From Bacteroides bouchesdurhonensis (GTDB lineage: Bacteria; Bacteroidota; Bacteroidia; Bacteroidales; Bacteroidaceae), in contig NZ_LT707006.1 of NCBI RefSeq assembly GCF_900155865.1, positions 4,256,577 through 4,320,576 of the forward strand: DNA of 64,000 nt, in the 5' to 3' direction. The notes beneath the pieces were generated by a model. It saw only the letters and a program-made list of their open reading frames with translations. It made no database searches and was not told the DNA's origin. Position numbers and translations under genes: made by a program. Position 1 is the stretch's first letter, and every line of letters starts with the position of its first letter. Below, one piece after another: positions 8,639 through 17,662 of this stretch.

Positions 8639-10150
8639 ATGAAAATATTTCCAAGCAGTAGTATTAAAAGACTGGACGCTTATACCATTGAAAACGAACC
8701 GATTGCCTCTATAGATTTGATGGAACGTGCCGCAAAAGCACTTACTAAAGCCATTACTCAAAGATGGGATACAGAAACACCTGTTACTGTTTTTGCAGGT
8801 CCGGGAAACAATGGCGGTGATGCCCTTGCCGTGGCTCGTATGATGGCAGAGAAAGGATATGAAGTGGAAGTATTTCTCTTCAACACCAAAGGAGAACTTT
8901 CTCCTGACTGCCAAACGAACAAAGAGTTGGTAGAAATGATGGAAGAAGTGAAATTCCACGAGATTACCACACAATTTGTTCCCCCGACATTAACTTCCCG
9001 ACATTTGGTAATCGATGGTTTGTTCGGTTCCGGACTGAATAAACCTCTCAGCGGAGGATTCGCTGCCGTTGTGAAATATATCAATTCTTCCCCAGCTACT
9101 ATCCTATCTATTGACGTTCCTTCGGGATTGATGTGCGAAGAAAACACATTTAATGTCAAAGCACATATTATCCGTGCTGATGTTACTTTTAGCTTGCAAT
9201 TTCCGAAACTAGCATTCCTCTTTGCTGAAAATACTGAATTTGTAGGTGAATGGGACATTTTGGATATTCAATTGAGTCAGGAAGGCATCGAAGAAACTGA
9301 AACGAACTATGAGATGTTGGAGGTCGAAGAGATTCGTTCTTTGATCAAACCACGAAAGCAATTTGCTCATAAAGGAAACTTCGGACATGCTCTGCTGATA
9401 GCTGGTTCCAAAGGTATGGGAGGAGCATCTGTATTGGCAGCACGTGCTTGTCTTCGTTCAGGAGTGGGATTGCTCACTGTACACGCACCGTTCTGCAATA
9501 ACGATATCCTGCAAACCTCCATTCCTGAAGCAATAGTAGAAAATGATGCGAATGAAACTTGCTTCGCTATACCAACCGATACGGACAACTACCAAGCTGT
9601 AGGCATCGGTCCGGGACTTGGACGAAGTAATGAAACCGAAGCTGCTTTACTGGAACAATTAGAACATTGCCAATCACCCGTGGTACTGGATGCAGATGCA
9701 CTAACTATTTTAGCCAATCATCACCATACGCTTACTCATCTCCCTAAAGGCTCTATCTTGACTCCACATCCCAAAGAGTTAGAACGTCTGGTCGGAAAAT
9801 GCCAGGATTCCTACGAACGACTAATGAAAGCTTGTGAACTGGCACGTACCGCAAAAGTACATATCATACTAAAAGGTGCATACTCCGCTATTATCACTCC
9901 CGAAGGTAAATGCTATTTCAACCCGACCGGAAATCCGGGTATGGCAACCGGAGGCAGTGGCGATGTACTCACCGGAGTGGTATTAGCGTTACTCGCTCAG
10001 GGGTATTCTGCAGAAGAAGCTGCCAAAATAGGTACTTACATTCATGGCCTGGCAGGAGATTTCGCACAAAAGAAACAGGGTATGATAGGACTTATAGCAA
10101 GTGACATTATTTCCTGTCTTCCTACCGCATGGAGATTGGTAAGCGAATAA
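8639..10150 (+). CDS. nnr: Bifunctional NAD(P)HX epimerase/dehydratase
   Basis: The 503-residue fusion repairs hydrated NAD(P)H. The N-terminal half (about 1-215) is the YjeF_N epimerase, with AGPGNNGGDALAVAR and VIDGLFGSGL. The C-terminal half (about 225-503) is the ADP/ATP-dependent dehydratase (YjeF_C/ribokinase fold), with GPGLGR, LDADAL and the GGSGDVLTGVV nucleotide-binding motif. This two-domain architecture is usual for bacterial Nnr. The next gene begins 72 bp downstream with its own promoter candidate. Confidence 0.95.
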   Translation: MKIFPSSSIKRLDAYTIENEPIASIDLMERAAKALTKAITQRWDTETPVTVFAGPGNNGGDALAVARMMAEKGYEVEVFLFNTKGELSPDCQTNKELVEMMEEVKFHEITTQFVPPTLTSRHLVIDGLFGSGLNKPLSGGFAAVVKYINSSPATILSIDVPSGLMCEENTFNVKAHIIRADVTFSLQFPKLAFLFAENTEFVGEWDILDIQLSQEGIEETETNYEMLEVEEIRSLIKPRKQFAHKGNFGHALLIAGSKGMGGASVLAARACLRSGVGLLTVHAPFCNNDILQTSIPEAIVENDANETCFAIPTDTDNYQAVGIGPGLGRSNETEAALLEQLEHCQSPVVLDADALTILANHHHTLTHLPKGSILTPHPKELERLVGKCQDSYERLMKACELARTAKVHIILKGAYSAIITPEGKCYFNPTGNPGMATGGSGDVLTGVVLALLAQGYSAEEAAKIGTYIHGLAGDFAQKKQGMIGLIASDIISCLPTAWRLVSE

Positions 10151-10185
10151 AAGTTAAGAACTTACAGATTTATAAATAACTTCAT

Positions 10186-10193
10186 TAACTTTG
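10186..10193 (+). promoter_or_regulatory. -7 box upstream of DUF4831 gene
   Basis: TAACTTTG matches TAnnTTTG, 29 bp before ATG 10223. Confidence 0.5.
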
Positions 10194-10222
10194 TTTTCAG
10201 AATCAGCAAAAAATAACCGAAT

Positions 10223-11287
10223 ATGAAGAAATTAATAATAGCAACCGGACTATTAATAGCAACTACCGCTTATGCACAGACTGAAGTACTGACAGGTGTC
10301 ACGCGGGGAAAAGATTATGGAGTAGTGTATACCCTCCCAAAAACACAGATTGAACTTGAAATTAAAGCAAATAAAATAAGATATACTCCGGGTGAATTCA
10401 GCAAATATGCTAATCGCTATTTACGTTTGAATAATGTTTCTACTGACCCTGAAGAATATTGGGAGCTTACGAGTGTAAAAGTGACTCCGATAGGTGTACC
10501 CAACGGTGATGCGACTTATTTTGTTAAACTGAAGGACAAAACCGTAGCTCCTCTAATGGAACTAACGGAAAACGGAATTATAAAATCAATAAACGTTCCT
10601 TATACCAAAAGTAATCCCCCCAAAGCACCTGTAGCAACTCCTACTATACCAAATAAAGTAAACCCTCGTGATTTTCTCACAGAAGAAATCTTGATCGCAA
10701 GCTCCACTGCTAAGATGGCAGAATTGGTAGCCAAAGAAATTTATAATATTCGCGAAAGCAAGAATGCCTTATTAAGAGGACAAGCTGATAATACACCTTC
10801 GGATGGCGCACAACTGAAAATCATGATCGACAATCTGAATGCACAGGAGGAAGCCATGACCGAGATGTTTGCCGGAACTCGCGATAAAGAAGAAAAAACA
10901 TTCACTATCCGTTTGACTCCTGATAAAGAGTTAGAAAATGAAGTCGCTTTCCGCTTCTCTAAAAAACTGGGTGTAGTTAGTAATGACGATTTAGCCGGAA
11001 TTCCTTATTATATCAATCTGAAAGATTTGAAAACGGTTAAAATGCCGCAAGAAGACGAAAAGAAGAAAAAAGATCTGGATGGTATTGCTTATAACGTGCC
11101 GGGACAAGCATTGGTGACCCTGACCGATGGTAAAAAGAAACTTTACGAAAGTGAAATCCCAGTTACCCAGTTTGGAATTGTAGAATATCTGGCTCCGGTT
11201 CTATTCAACAAAAACTCAACCATCAAAGTATATTTCGATCCGAACACCGGTGGTCTGCTCAAAGTAGAAAGAGAAGAAAATAAATAA
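10223..11287 (+). CDS. DUF4831 family exported protein
   Basis: The 354-residue protein begins with a signal peptide (MKKLIIATGLLIATTAYAQ; cleavage near residue 18) and is otherwise soluble. It resembles DUF4831, a family largely restricted to Bacteroidetes with no known function. A Lys/Glu-rich stretch lies near residues 275-285. No catalytic motif is recognisable. It is 4 bp upstream of the small membrane protein at 11292 and is probably co-transcribed with it. Confidence 0.8.
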   Translation: MKKLIIATGLLIATTAYAQTEVLTGVTRGKDYGVVYTLPKTQIELEIKANKIRYTPGEFSKYANRYLRLNNVSTDPEEYWELTSVKVTPIGVPNGDATYFVKLKDKTVAPLMELTENGIIKSINVPYTKSNPPKAPVATPTIPNKVNPRDFLTEEILIASSTAKMAELVAKEIYNIRESKNALLRGQADNTPSDGAQLKIMIDNLNAQEEAMTEMFAGTRDKEEKTFTIRLTPDKELENEVAFRFSKKLGVVSNDDLAGIPYYINLKDLKTVKMPQEDEKKKKDLDGIAYNVPGQALVTLTDGKKKLYESEIPVTQFGIVEYLAPVLFNKNSTIKVYFDPNTGGLLKVEREENK

Positions 11288-11291
11288 GACT

Positions 11292-11582
11292 ATGGTAGGA
11301 GAAGGATTTGCATTTGACATGATACGGCGAATTAAGCTTAACAAAGAAGCTTCCCGTTTACGACGAGAACGTGCCAGTGAAAGAGTCCAGCGTATGCATT
11401 CTGCTGAGAGTCACTATCCACTGCCGGATACTACTCCTGAAGAAATGGAGAAGATTATTCACCAATCTGAAGAAAAGAAAGAGAAAGATGAAAGTTACTT
11501 TAAATGGGGAGGTTTCATCATTTTTGGAGCACTGATCGTACTCACCTTAATTGCTTGGGGTATTTTCCTTATTTATAATTAA
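11292..11582 (+). CDS. Small membrane protein of unknown function
   Basis: The 96-residue protein has a basic, Arg-rich N-terminal half, an acidic Glu/Lys region (about 50-66) and one transmembrane helix at the C-terminus (about 72-94), so it looks tail-anchored. I do not recognise the family. Its start may be ATG 11292 or the internal ATG 11319 (MIRRIKLNK). It follows the DUF4831 gene by 4 bp. Its last 36 bp overlap the 3' end of the convergent PqqD-like gene. Confidence 0.7.
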   Translation: MVGEGFAFDMIRRIKLNKEASRLRRERASERVQRMHSAESHYPLPDTTPEEMEKIIHQSEEKKEKDESYFKWGGFIIFGALIVLTLIAWGIFLIYN

Positions 11583-11912
11583 CTTGATGAATCCATCTTT
11601 CTGTAACTGAGAAAGATAAACAGATACACGAGACTCGTAGCCCGCTTCATGATGAAAGTGGTCTGCGAGTTTTTCTATAATATCCTGAACCGTTCGCTTA
11701 TTGTCTATCAACTCCCAGACAGCCGTTCCATGTTCTTCCAAACGTACATGAATCTCCTTTGACATTCCTTTGGGAACCAGATAACGGTTCATCCACGAAC
11801 GTTTGAAACGGGGAAAGGAGAGAATCACCTCCTCTCCTTCCTTCACCGCTGTAATATGTTCACTACGACAGGGAATAACCTCTAACAGGTTTATTTTCTT
11901 TTTCTCCGCCAT
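11547..11912 (-). CDS. PqqD family protein, orphan
   Basis: The 121-residue protein matches the PqqD/RRE-like winged-helix fold: KRSWMNRYL, then LEEHGTAVWELIDNKRTVQDIIEKL, then a C-terminal segment with YLSQLQKDGFI. PqqD domains bind precursor peptides for radical SAM maturases. No precursor peptide or radical SAM gene is adjacent, so its role here is open. It ends inside the 3' end of the convergent gene, with a 36-bp overlap. Confidence 0.8.
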   Translation of the reverse strand: MAEKKKINLLEVIPCRSEHITAVKEGEEVILSFPRFKRSWMNRYLVPKGMSKEIHVRLEEHGTAVWELIDNKRTVQDIIEKLADHFHHEAGYESRVSVYLSQLQKDGFIKLIINKENTPSN

Positions 11913-12019
11913 TATTTTATCTTTTTTGTTGTCCGCACCTTTACCTAACGTGATTTTGAAAGTACATTGTCAGACAAGTGATATCAAACTCTTTTTGTAT
12001 CGTATATAGAAATAAAATA

Positions 12020-13408
12020 TTATTTCTTGATATTAGGTTCTTCCAAACCATAACCTTTCTTCCGGTTTTCTGCTTTCAACAGCAAAGCAACAATCAAAGC
12101 CAGTACACCGAAGACAGCAAAAATGGTCATAGGTAATGTGTAATCATAAGTCTGTGCACCATCTACAACCGGACCTTTACAGTATGAATTAAGCACCCAC
12201 CCAATCAACAAAGGTACACCCATCAATCCCCAATTCTGCACCCAGAAAATTAAGGCATAAGCTGTACCCAACTGTTTTTCCGGAATAATCTTAGGAACAG
12301 AAGGCCACATTGCAGAAGGAACCAGAGAAAATGCAAATCCCAATATAATCATAATCACAGTAGCAAACCACCATACATTCAATATAGGAAGAGCAAACAT
12401 AGTATGTACAAAAATCAACATAATGGAACCGATTACCATCAAAGTAGCACCCTTACCAATCCGGTCATATAATGAACCGAACAAAGGTGTCAGCACAATA
12501 GCACCAATTGGCAACAATCCAGGAATGGTTCCTGCCAACTTCGGATCCACATTATATTTCTGTACCATCAAATCAGCCGCATACTTAATAAACGGGAATA
12601 CTGCTGAATAGAACAATACACACAACAAGGCAATCAACCAAAAACCTTTGTTAGTGATAATATATACAATATCTTTCATGCGGAACGGTTCTTCCGGTTC
12701 CAAGCCTTCTGCATCCAACGAAGCATCTAGTTTCCTGTCGTAGAACGTATATATAAAGAAAGCGATAGTTCCTACACAAAGCATTACCAGGCAAAACAAA
12801 ATAGGAGCAGGAATATTAGTATGGAAAGTTCCGGTCTCGTCTGTAGTACCGAAGAAGTCTGCCAAAGGAACAGTCAACACCATAGCCAACGTCGTACCGA
12901 TACGTGCAGTAGCCATCTCAAGTCCCATAGCAAGAGCCATTTCTTTTCCTTTGAACCATTTCACTATAATCTTAGAAACCGTAATACCTGCAATTTCCAC
13001 TCCCACGCCAAAGACAGCATATCCAATGGCAGCAAGTGTTACCTGCATCCTAAATCCGAAAAGCATCGAACCTTCGGGAAATGTGGTTGATACCGCATAA
13101 TATTTTAGTCCACAACCAAATACCATCAACAAACATGCCCCCATTCCTGTGAAACGGACTCCCATCTTATCTAGGATGATACCGCCGAAAATCAGCATTA
13201 ATAAGAATACATTGAACCAACCATAGGCACTCGTAAAGAAGCCATAGTCCAAACTATCCCATAACAGTTCTTTCTCCAACATGGGTTTTAAAGGTGACAT
13301 GACGTCGGTAAGGAAGTAGCCGCACAACATTGTAAAAGCGACCAATGCAAGAACACTCCAACGCAACATAGCGGAGTCATTCAATTTTTGTTTCAATTGT
13401 TCTGTCAT
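12020..13408 (-). CDS. MFS transporter, substrate unknown
   Basis: The 462-residue protein has about twelve transmembrane helices and a long cytoplasmic loop between helices 6 and 7 (about residues 225-250). The loop after TM2 (GGIILDKMGVRFTG) and its counterpart in the second half (GSLYDRIGKGATLMVIG) are the MFS signature A repeats. The substrate cannot be told from sequence. A -7 box lies at 13450-13457. The gene is monocistronic. Confidence 0.88.
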   Translation of the reverse strand: MTEQLKQKLNDSAMLRWSVLALVAFTMLCGYFLTDVMSPLKPMLEKELLWDSLDYGFFTSAYGWFNVFLLMLIFGGIILDKMGVRFTGMGACLLMVFGCGLKYYAVSTTFPEGSMLFGFRMQVTLAAIGYAVFGVGVEIAGITVSKIIVKWFKGKEMALAMGLEMATARIGTTLAMVLTVPLADFFGTTDETGTFHTNIPAPILFCLVMLCVGTIAFFIYTFYDRKLDASLDAEGLEPEEPFRMKDIVYIITNKGFWLIALLCVLFYSAVFPFIKYAADLMVQKYNVDPKLAGTIPGLLPIGAIVLTPLFGSLYDRIGKGATLMVIGSIMLIFVHTMFALPILNVWWFATVIMIILGFAFSLVPSAMWPSVPKIIPEKQLGTAYALIFWVQNWGLMGVPLLIGWVLNSYCKGPVVDGAQTYDYTLPMTIFAVFGVLALIVALLLKAENRKKGYGLEEPNIKK

Positions 13409-13449
13409 TGTTATATTTCAAAAAGTATTAATAATCAGATTACGGGCAA

Positions 13450-13457
13450 CAAAGGTA
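13450..13457 (-). promoter_or_regulatory. -7 box upstream of MFS gene
   Basis: Minus-strand TACCTTTG, 42 bp before ATG 13408. A TTTG lies 24 bp further upstream, which is longer than the usual 19-21 bp spacing. Confidence 0.5.
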
Positions 13458-13510
13458 GTTAAATATCGTTTGTTTTCCTCACAAAGTGTTTGTTTTTACA
13501 GGAAAAAGTT

Positions 13511-13575
13511 AAGCGCAGAATCAATGAATCACCCAGATATTGATTTACTCCGGGCACTTCATTCAATCTGCGCTT
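13511..13575 (-). terminator. Probable terminator after secG
   Basis: The arms 13511-13528 and 13558-13575 are complementary at 16 of 18 positions, with a loop of about 29 nt. On the minus strand the hairpin is followed by a CTTTTT run. It lies downstream of the secG stop and upstream of the MFS promoter. Confidence 0.55.
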
Positions 13576-13654
13576 AAAAAGAGAGTGATGCAGTACCATT
13601 CTTCTGCATCCTCAAAATAGTTTTAACCGAATAATACCGATGTCTCGCTGAATG

Positions 13655-14053
13655 TTACTCTGCTGCCGGAGCAGGAGTTTCAGCAGGTGCCGGAGTTTCT
13701 GTTGCAGGTGCAGATTCTGTAGGAGCAGCATCTGTCTTAGGAGCGGCAGTACCGGTAGGCATGTTATACGGGTTGGTTTGTTGTTCTTTCTGTGCTTGTT
13801 CCATTACTGCATCTTGTGTTTTAGATTTATCAGAAGGAACTACATAAGCAGTCGCAATGCTCATTACAACCATAAAAGCAGCTAAGCCCCAAGTTGCCTT
13901 TTCCAGAAAGTCAGTAGTCTTACGCACGCCCATGATGGCGTTTGATGAAGAAAATCCGGAAGCAAGTCCGCCTCCTTTTGAGTTCTGAATCAGCACGATG
14001 AAGCACATCAACACGGCTGCAATAACCATTAAGATAATGAATAATAAGTACAT
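13655..14053 (-). CDS. secG: Preprotein translocase subunit SecG
   Basis: The 132-residue inner membrane protein has two transmembrane helices (about 2-24 and 52-72). Between them is the conserved SecG loop QNSKGGGLASGFSSSNAIMG. SecG helps the SecYEG channel and SecA move proteins across the inner membrane. After the second helix there is a long Ala/Pro/Glu/Thr-rich tail (about 100-132), typical of Bacteroidetes SecG. It is the last gene of the rlmN-to-secG run and is followed by a hairpin. secA is also in this window at 30.7 kb. Confidence 0.95.
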   Translation of the reverse strand: MYLLFIILMVIAAVLMCFIVLIQNSKGGGLASGFSSSNAIMGVRKTTDFLEKATWGLAAFMVVMSIATAYVVPSDKSKTQDAVMEQAQKEQQTNPYNMPTGTAAPKTDAAPTESAPATETPAPAETPAPAAE

Positions 14054-14060
14054 TTTTGAG

Positions 14061-14813
14061 TTATTTTGAATTAGCGTTAATAATCAATTTCTCCAAAAAT
14101 CTGATTTGGTCTGCAAAGTAAGCATTTTTTTTTGGATATTTCAAACTTAATTTTTTAATTATTTCAAGTGCTTTTGAATATCGTTGCTGTTTTACATAAA
14201 TTTTCGCCAATGTTTCTGTAAAACAGCTATCATCTTCCTCTTCACTATCAAGAGTCTCTTCCGAAGAGGTAACAGGCACTACATCTTCTTCTTTTAAAGG
14301 TTTCACACATAATACAGATTCACTTTTCTCAATAAATCCATCAATGAGTTCATGTCCTTTCAATGGAGGAGTTGTTTCTGCTGATTCACTTGCTACGGTT
14401 GTATCTTCCAAGAGATAAGATGTATAGTCCACTGAATAATCAAAGTTTGTCTGGTTGGTCACTTCTTCTGGAGCTGTTGAAAGAAAAGCGTCGATCAAAG
14501 CTAATGTACGGTCTACAGAAGGCTCTTCTTCCAACACTTCAGTTAAAGCAGTGTCTTTATCCTTAGCTTGAATAGTAAAACGTTCACCTTCGATCAGATA
14601 AAACAGCTTGCGTCGGTCAGAAATATAAAGGACTGCCTTTCGAAGTTCGGCACCGAAATTAATATCATGGAGAATATATAAATTCTTTAGATACAACAAA
14701 CGGATCGACTGAAAATACGGATAGCGTGCGAGCATATTACGCAGCTCGTACAATGTATCCCTATTCAATGTCTCAGGATGCAGAATCCATTGTTCAAGAT
14801 TAACAGAAGTCAT
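14061..14813 (-). CDS. TPR-containing protein of unknown function
   Basis: The 250-residue soluble protein has no signal peptide. Near its C-terminus (about 205-240) one tetratricopeptide-like pair of helices is visible around KIYVKQQRYSKALEIIKKLS. The middle is acidic. It sits 5 bp downstream of lptE and 7 bp upstream of secG, so co-transcription is very likely. A role in envelope assembly is inferred from position only. Confidence 0.75.
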   Translation of the reverse strand: MTSVNLEQWILHPETLNRDTLYELRNMLARYPYFQSIRLLYLKNLYILHDINFGAELRKAVLYISDRRKLFYLIEGERFTIQAKDKDTALTEVLEEEPSVDRTLALIDAFLSTAPEEVTNQTNFDYSVDYTSYLLEDTTVASESAETTPPLKGHELIDGFIEKSESVLCVKPLKEEDVVPVTSSEETLDSEEEDDSCFTETLAKIYVKQQRYSKALEIIKKLSLKYPKKNAYFADQIRFLEKLIINANSK

Positions 14814-14818
14814 TAAAA

Positions 14819-15346
14819 TTACCAGTTTGCTACAGTTGCATTAAATATTTGGTCGGTTATCTCTTTCGTCATTTCAGCAATCAATCCGTCCTGCACCGCC
14901 GTCAACAGTTGAGTGGAAGAATAGGTACGGAAAGCTGAAAATTGTTGTTCGAAGTCCTCAGCATGATTGGTATTATTAACAAATCGAACATTCACTGTGA
15001 TGGTCAGCTTCGTTTCCGAAGAGTACCCATCAGCAGATACTGCTTGGTTGTATTGATTGTAACCCGTTATTTCTCCATCGATCTGCAAGTCAGCATTTTG
15101 ATTCGGTTTCAGCAACTGCAAACGTGTTTGACGAATAAATATATCTTTCAAATCCTCATTAAATTTGGTTGCCAACGGAGCATACACATATTCCGACTTA
15201 ATCGGAAAATCGGCAATCGAAATGGTTTTTACCTTATCATAATTGATAGAAGAACCATTAAACTTATAGGAAACAGTACACGCAATCACTACCATCGGCA
15301 ATACGAAAAGTACGGCAACACGTGATATCTTCTTAATCCAATCCAT
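14819..15346 (-). CDS. lptE: LPS assembly lipoprotein LptE-like
   Basis: The 175-residue protein has a lipoprotein signal with VVIAC at about 19-23. Next comes the LptE-type start of the mature domain, SYKFNGSSINYDKVKTISI, and a beta-rich body. In Gram-negatives LptE plugs the LptD barrel and helps insert lipopolysaccharide into the outer leaflet. Bacteroidetes LptE is divergent, so the call rests on length, lipobox and early motif. Its ATG lies inside the 3' end of the sigma-54 activator gene (14-bp overlap). lptC lies about 8 kb away in the next operon. Confidence 0.82.
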   Translation of the reverse strand: MDWIKKISRVAVLFVLPMVVIACTVSYKFNGSSINYDKVKTISIADFPIKSEYVYAPLATKFNEDLKDIFIRQTRLQLLKPNQNADLQIDGEITGYNQYNQAVSADGYSSETKLTITVNVRFVNNTNHAEDFEQQFSAFRTYSSTQLLTAVQDGLIAEMTKEITDQIFNATVANW

Positions 15347-16556
15347 ATTCTTTTATTTTTCTATAAAGGGTACGCTCGGATATATTCAAATCCTTTGCTG
15401 CGCTCTTCCGCTTTCCATGATGCTTTTCAAGAGCCTTGCGTATCATTTCTTTTTCAACATCATCCAACGACAGGGACTCCTCTACATATTCCTCGGTGTC
15501 TTGAATATCATCATCTTCATCTTTACAAACAGCAGCCTGTACCGGGTGAATGATTGCAGGAACAGTGGGTTGATGTGCAGCCACTACGGGAGTAGAAACA
15601 ATCTGACCTACCTGCTCTACCCGTTCAGCCATCATATTATGTACCATCTTTTTCAGTTCCGCCACTTCCTGACGCATATCAAAAAGAATGGAATAAAGTA
15701 TCTCCCGCTCACTTTCAAAACTTTTACCTTCACGCATACCCAATAAAGCCGGCAGACGTTGCATATTCTGTTGAGGAAGATATGTATGTAAGATATTCGC
15801 CGTAATTTCCCGGTTAGTCTCAATAATCGAGATCTGCTCGGTTATATTCTTCAACTGACGCACATTTCCCGGCCAAGGATAAGCTAGCAATACCTGTTTT
15901 GCATCTTCCGTCAGCTGGATAGCAGGCATACGGTATTTCTCGGCAAAGTCGGCGGCAAACTTACGGAATAGCAACAGTACATCGTCTCCCCGCTCGCGCA
16001 AAGGAGGTATCTGAATAGGCACTGTATTTAAACGATAATATAAATCTTCCCGAAAACGCCCTTGAGCAATTGCCTGTGACAGGTTTACGTTAGTAGCCGC
16101 CACAATGCGTACATCCGTTTTCTGTACTTTGGACGAGCCAACCTTGATAAATTCACCACTTTCCAAAACACGTAGCAAACGGGCCTGTGTAGGCAACGGC
16201 AACTCTCCGACTTCATCCAGAAAGATTGTGCCCCCATCAGCCTCGCCAAAGTATCCTTTCCGCTCACCAATTGCCCCTGTAAATGCTCCCTTCTCATGTC
16301 CAAATAACTCAGAATCAATAGTCCCTTCCGGTATAGCTCCACAATTGACAGCAATATACTGTCCATGCTTCCGTCGGCTGTATTGATGAATAATCTGTGG
16401 AAAACTTTCCTTTCCCACACCACTTTCTCCGGTAATCAGCACAGACAAATCGGTAGGTGCTACCTGTATGGCAACATCAATGGCGCGTAACAATGTTTCG
16501 GTATTACCAATAATACCGAAACGTTGTTTCACTTGTTGTATCTCCGCTTTTGTCAT
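15333..16556 (-). CDS. Sigma-54-dependent transcriptional activator
   Basis: The 407-residue protein starts almost directly with the AAA+ central domain: Walker A GESGVGKE at 43-50, the sigma-54 contact loop GAFTGA at 90-95, and Walker B GGTIFLDEVGEL near 108-119. A linker of about 100 residues leads to a C-terminal Fis-type helix-turn-helix (about 370-405). There is no N-terminal receiver or sensory domain, so its activity is not controlled by simple phosphorylation. The GAFTGA loop is intact, so it should contact RpoN. It lies between pdxA and lptE with overlaps of a few bases. Confidence 0.93.
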   Translation of the reverse strand: MTKAEIQQVKQRFGIIGNTETLLRAIDVAIQVAPTDLSVLITGESGVGKESFPQIIHQYSRRKHGQYIAVNCGAIPEGTIDSELFGHEKGAFTGAIGERKGYFGEADGGTIFLDEVGELPLPTQARLLRVLESGEFIKVGSSKVQKTDVRIVAATNVNLSQAIAQGRFREDLYYRLNTVPIQIPPLRERGDDVLLLFRKFAADFAEKYRMPAIQLTEDAKQVLLAYPWPGNVRQLKNITEQISIIETNREITANILHTYLPQQNMQRLPALLGMREGKSFESEREILYSILFDMRQEVAELKKMVHNMMAERVEQVGQIVSTPVVAAHQPTVPAIIHPVQAAVCKDEDDDIQDTEEYVEESLSLDDVEKEMIRKALEKHHGKRKSAAKDLNISERTLYRKIKEYGLD

Positions 16557-16563
16557 TGCTTCT

Positions 16564-17658
16564 TTAATCTTCGTCTACTGTATCCAGTTTTAATTTATCA
16601 CTATCATCTCGCTTCTCATAATATTGCTTCCGCAACGGATTTACACGAGCTGCTTTTTCACGTTGGCGATTGCGAAATACATCAATTGCCACATAGATAG
16701 CTTGGCGGAAAGAATCTTCGCTAGCCAATCCTTTGCCTGCAATATCATAAGCTGTACCATGTGCCGGAGAAGTTCGGACAACCGGCAAACCTGCAGTATA
16801 GTTCACTCCATCATCCATTGCCAAAGCTTTGAACGGAGCCAGTCCCTGATCATGATACATCGCCAGAATTCCGTCAAAGTGAGTATAATTGCCGGATCCC
16901 ATAAAGCCATCAGCTGCATAAGGACCATAACAAAGAATTCCTTTTTCCTCCATTTCCTTCAATGCAGGAATAATCACTTCTTGTTCTTCCATGCCCAACA
17001 GACCGCCATCACCTGCATGAGGATTCAATGCCAACACAGCAATACGAGGAGCACCAATACCAAAATCTTGTTTCAAACAACGATGGAAAATCATCAATTT
17101 CTCCTGAATCAATTCCTTTGTGATGGTAGTAGCAATTTCCCTTACCGGAATATGAGTTGTAACCAATGCCATACGAAAATCTCCTTTCATCAAGATCATC
17201 AGTGATTTATTACCTTCCCCCAAACGTTCCTCAATATATTCAGTATGTCCGGGAAAAGAGAATTCTTCCGACTGAATCGTATGTTTATTAATCGGAGCAG
17301 TAACGATGACGTCAATCAGCCCCTCACGATATTCCTCAATAGCACGTTCCAAAGCACCTAATGCTGCTTTACCCGCTTCTGGATCAGGTTTGGAAAACTC
17401 GACTTTTACTTCGTCATCGGTGCAGTTCACTACACTCAGACGATTGTAAGAAGCCTCTGAAGCCGAGTTTATAATACTAAAATTAGTCGGCAGATCCAAA
17501 GACTTGCGATGATAAGCAGCCACTTTAGGCGAACCATATATAATCGGAGTACACAATTCCAACATGGTAGGATCAGAGAATGCTTTCAAGATCACCTCAT
17601 AGCCTACCCCATTAATATCTCCTTGGGTAATGCCGATTTTTATTTTGTTATCTTCCAT
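16564..17658 (-). CDS. pdxA: 4-hydroxythreonine-4-phosphate dehydrogenase
   Basis: The 364-residue enzyme oxidises 4-phosphohydroxy-L-threonine in the DXP-dependent pathway to pyridoxal 5'-phosphate. The family pattern is clear: GITQGDINGVGYEV at the start, TAPINKHTIQ, GHTEYIEERLG with a metal-binding His, NPHAGDGG, YHDQGLAPFK and RTSPAHGTAYDIAGKG. Length is slightly above the E. coli enzyme, mainly from a charged C-terminal tail. It is 4 bp downstream of the DUF4837 gene and 7 bp upstream of the sigma-54 activator. Confidence 0.95.
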   Translation of the reverse strand: MEDNKIKIGITQGDINGVGYEVILKAFSDPTMLELCTPIIYGSPKVAAYHRKSLDLPTNFSIINSASEASYNRLSVVNCTDDEVKVEFSKPDPEAGKAALGALERAIEEYREGLIDVIVTAPINKHTIQSEEFSFPGHTEYIEERLGEGNKSLMILMKGDFRMALVTTHIPVREIATTITKELIQEKLMIFHRCLKQDFGIGAPRIAVLALNPHAGDGGLLGMEEQEVIIPALKEMEEKGILCYGPYAADGFMGSGNYTHFDGILAMYHDQGLAPFKALAMDDGVNYTAGLPVVRTSPAHGTAYDIAGKGLASEDSFRQAIYVAIDVFRNRQREKAARVNPLRKQYYEKRDDSDKLKLDTVDED

Positions 17659-17662
17659 GTTT

